Shown here piece after piece: positions 62,186-64,000 of a stretch of DNA of 64,000 bases. The stretch covers positions 1,528,479 through 1,592,478 of the forward strand of contig NZ_WUTW01000002.1 in the NCBI RefSeq assembly GCF_009831215.1, in the 5' to 3' direction. Position numbers and translations under genes: made by a program. The notes under the pieces were generated by a model that searched no databases, had not been told where the DNA came from, and saw only the letters and a program-made list of their open reading frames with translations. How positions within the stretch are numbered: the first letter of the stretch is position 1; the number at the start of each line of letters is the position of its first letter. Origin of the DNA: Actinomadura rayongensis. GTDB lineage: Bacteria > Actinomycetota > Actinomycetes > Streptosporangiales > Streptosporangiaceae.

Positions 62186-63148
62186 ATGGATGTAAGCGCG
62201 GTCTTCGAGTTGCCGATGCACATCTGGGTGATGCGCGACGCACTGGATGCCAAGTACTCCACTGGTTACGGTGAGCTCAAATTCAACGTTGTGCTGCCCA
62301 CTGACCAGCCACCGCTCGGCGGCCCTCCTGACGTGCCCGGGATCTCGTTGCGCACGGAACTGGCCGGCGACCAAGTTGTGTGGGCGCAGGAATATGACGC
62401 CCACATTCCGGAGTCACTCAAACCGGCGACCGCGCTACATCGCGTGGCAATGATAGACGTCGATGGCCCAACCTATGATCACAGGTCGTGGTTCACCCCG
62501 GACAATCAGCTCGCCGAGTACGTCAATAGCTGGTTCGATGAAGTGCGTACCTGGGTTGAGGTCGTGACCGGCCAGGATCTTGATCCAAATCACCGTGTCT
62601 ATGACGCCGAGTTGGTCGGCACTGGGCTCGTGTTTATTGAGCCATCGGACGATCGCGCTATAGGCTTCAGGCTTACTACGCCTCGTGTCCACCCACTTCG
62701 CGCTCGGGAATGGGCCGATATTCTTGGGTTCGTCCGCGATGGCAAGCAGCCACCTCTAGAAGAAGTTCTGAGCCGTGATGCACGAGCGGCGCAAAGACGC
62801 CACGCCAACAGGCGCGCGATCATCGATGCCGCTACCGCACTTGAGATCGCCCTCGGTCAGTACGTTCGTACTGTCACTGACCAATTGCCGGCAAAACAGC
62901 AGGGGCGCATCGGCGAACGGACGGCGCTCGGCGACTACATCTCGATTGCCGAGCACTCCGGACTTCAGCTCGCCGTTTCCGTCGACCGGCTGCGATGGCT
63001 GAACCGCCTTCGAAACGACGCGGCGCACCGCGGTAGGGCACCAAGTCAATGGGACGTCGGCGCGGCGGTGAAAGTGATGATCGACTTCCTTGGCGCTCAT
63101 GGGCGGATCCGCCGTACGGGCGAGCACAAGTCCGACGGTGGGGAGTGA
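62186..63148 (+). CDS. Unknown protein with a C-terminal HEPN-like domain (320 aa)
   Basis: The protein has no named family that I recognise. The N-terminal half is beta-rich (FNVVLPTDQPPL, GTGLVFIEPSDDRAIGFRL). The C-terminal third is helical with RRAIIDAATALEIALGQYV and ends with RLRNDAAHRG, again the R-x4-H pattern of HEPN domains. The helix-then-RNDAAH layout is common in small toxin-like or defence proteins. ATG 62186 was chosen since upstream codons of the same frame have no ribosome site; the one here (cggggcg) is weak. It is divergent from the other HEPN-like gene. Base composition is less G+C-biased than in the PKS part, consistent with acquired DNA. Confidence 0.6.
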   Translation: MDVSAVFELPMHIWVMRDALDAKYSTGYGELKFNVVLPTDQPPLGGPPDVPGISLRTELAGDQVVWAQEYDAHIPESLKPATALHRVAMIDVDGPTYDHRSWFTPDNQLAEYVNSWFDEVRTWVEVVTGQDLDPNHRVYDAELVGTGLVFIEPSDDRAIGFRLTTPRVHPLRAREWADILGFVRDGKQPPLEEVLSRDARAAQRRHANRRAIIDAATALEIALGQYVRTVTDQLPAKQQGRIGERTALGDYISIAEHSGLQLAVSVDRLRWLNRLRNDAAHRGRAPSQWDVGAAVKVMIDFLGAHGRIRRTGEHKSDGGE

Positions 63149-63345
63149 GTTCTAGCCGATTCCGATAACGTCGAAGCTGAGGCAGTGAACATAGATTTTC
63201 AATGAACGGACCATATCCCTAGCCTAAGCATTAATACAAACGCTGCCTCTGCTATGGCGGATGGGGCCCGTGTCGCCAGTCGCGAGTCGAGTTGGTCATG
63301 CCAGACCGTACGTGTTTGTCGGGCGCCCTTCTGCGCGGTGGCCTT

Positions 63346-64000
63346 TTAGTTGTCGGCGTCTTGGCTCTGGGTTTTTCTTTTGAAGCGGCTGGTGGCGTCG
63401 GCGGGCAGGGCGAACGGCAGGAGCGCGAGGCGGATCTCTCGGTTCGAGTCACCGTTGGCGTGCAGGACGAAGTCGATTCGTTCATCGGTGTTCTGGTGTC
63501 CGCGCCGTTTGGTGTTGGGGTGGGCGTCTATGGTCACTGCGGCGGATTTCACGGCTGCGCTGACATCTTTGTTCTTGATGAACAGGAGCAGCGCGGCTTT
63601 GGTGTCCCGCCAGGTGAGGTAGCCCAGGAGCTGGTCGAGGGCGTCGGAGGCCGACTGGGGGCCGTTCCAGAACTTGCATTCGCCGATGAAGATGTTCCGG
63701 TCCTGGACGCGGACGAGGATGTCGGTCTTGCCGGAGGCGTTGAACGTCTCTCCGGTTGCCGCGCCCTCGAATTGGGCGTTGAGGTTGACCAGGAGGAGGT
63801 TGCGGATCGCCTCCTCGTCCATGCCGACTGCAACGGCCGGACTGCGCTCCAGCGCGTTGCGCTGATGGCCCAGCGCTTGCAAGGCCGCTTCGTAGTCGGC
63901 GTCGGCCATCGCCGGCTCGGGAGTGAACGGCTTGCTTCCGGCCCGCGACCCCGAGTGCTCCGTGGGGCGGATCTCACGGCGTTTCACGGGGACGCTGTAG
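63346..64000 (-). CDS. PD-(D/E)xK nuclease-like protein, N-terminus outside window
   Basis: The frame stays open to the window edge, so the first visible start (GTG 63987) need not be real and the protein probably extends to the right. The visible part has ETFNASGKTDILVRV and NIFIGECKFWNGP, giving the D-(x about 12)-E-x-K nuclease core, followed by ALDQLLGYLTWRDTKAALLL, a helix-strand pair typical of this family. I recall widespread bacterial proteins of unknown role with this C-terminal half and a variable N-terminal half. It fits the defence-like context, but no partner methylase or restriction gene is visible. The gap 63149-63345 holds nothing recognisable. Confidence 0.65.
   Translation of the reverse strand, partial: YSVPVKRREIRPTEHSGSRAGSKPFTPEPAMADADYEAALQALGHQRNALERSPAVAVGMDEEAIRNLLLVNLNAQFEGAATGETFNASGKTDILVRVQDRNIFIGECKFWNGPQSASDALDQLLGYLTWRDTKAALLLFIKNKDVSAAVKSAAVTIDAHPNTKRRGHQNTDERIDFVLHANGDSNREIRLALLPFALPADATSRFKRKTQSQDADN

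Overview
The window is very GC-rich DNA from a filamentous actinomycete. Support for this comes from strong G/C at third codon positions, frequent GTG starts, DUF5753/DUF397 and SARP regulators, and a trans-AT polyketide synthase. The genus cannot be fixed from the sequence alone. It falls into two parts.

Positions 1-44678 are part of one large biosynthetic operon, all on the + strand, with genes overlapping or closely spaced. In order: the end of an NRPS (C-terminal condensation domain), a flavin-dependent halogenase, a 50-residue membrane peptide, a 4668-aa trans-AT PKS (KS-DH-KR-ACP, KS-DH-KR-ACP, KS-DH-KR-MT-ACP), a formyltransferase-A-PCP loading protein whose A-domain code reads as glycine, a PP-loop ATP pyrophosphatase, a KS-ACP protein, a 5990-aa PKS/NRPS (KS-KR-MT-ACP, C-A(Gly)-PCP, KS-DH-KR-ACP, KS-KR-ACP, KS0), and a tandem AT-AT-ER protein that supplies malonyl units in trans. 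N-formylglycine, one malonyl extension without reduction, and cyclodehydration would give an oxazol-5-yl-acetyl starter. The next four modules then predict a 3-hydroxy-2,2,4-trimethyl-10-(oxazol-5-yl)deca-4,6,8-trienoyl chain amidated by glycine. This is the left half of the inthomycin/phthoxazolin/oxazolomycin family. The halogenase suggests a halogenated relative. No thioesterase is seen, so assembly continues outside the window, probably upstream.

Positions 44679-48348 hold ordinary genes: a HAD hydrolase, a PH-like membrane protein and a flavodoxin-like reductase.

From 48349 rightward the DNA looks like a tandem array of integrative cassettes without integrases. Two perfect 53-bp copies of the 3' half of tRNA-Ser(GGA) (48349-48401 and 60110-60162), and a third decayed copy near 53556-53640, mark the boundaries. 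Cassette one carries an XRE/DUF5753 regulator with a DUF397 partner, and a SARP-type regulator behind an eight-copy array of 11-bp-spaced heptamers. Next to it is a membrane protein that shares an amyloid-like motif with the SARP protein. Cassette two carries an XRE-ImmA/IrrE protein divergent from a complete type III CBASS operon (CD-NTase, HORMA, TRIP13-like AAA+, nuclease-SAVED effector), then a frameshifted transposase remnant. Right of the second perfect copy lie two proteins with HEPN-like R-x4-H motifs and a PD-(D/E)xK nuclease-like protein cut by the window edge. The whole right side reads as a defence island built by repeated insertion at one tRNA gene.
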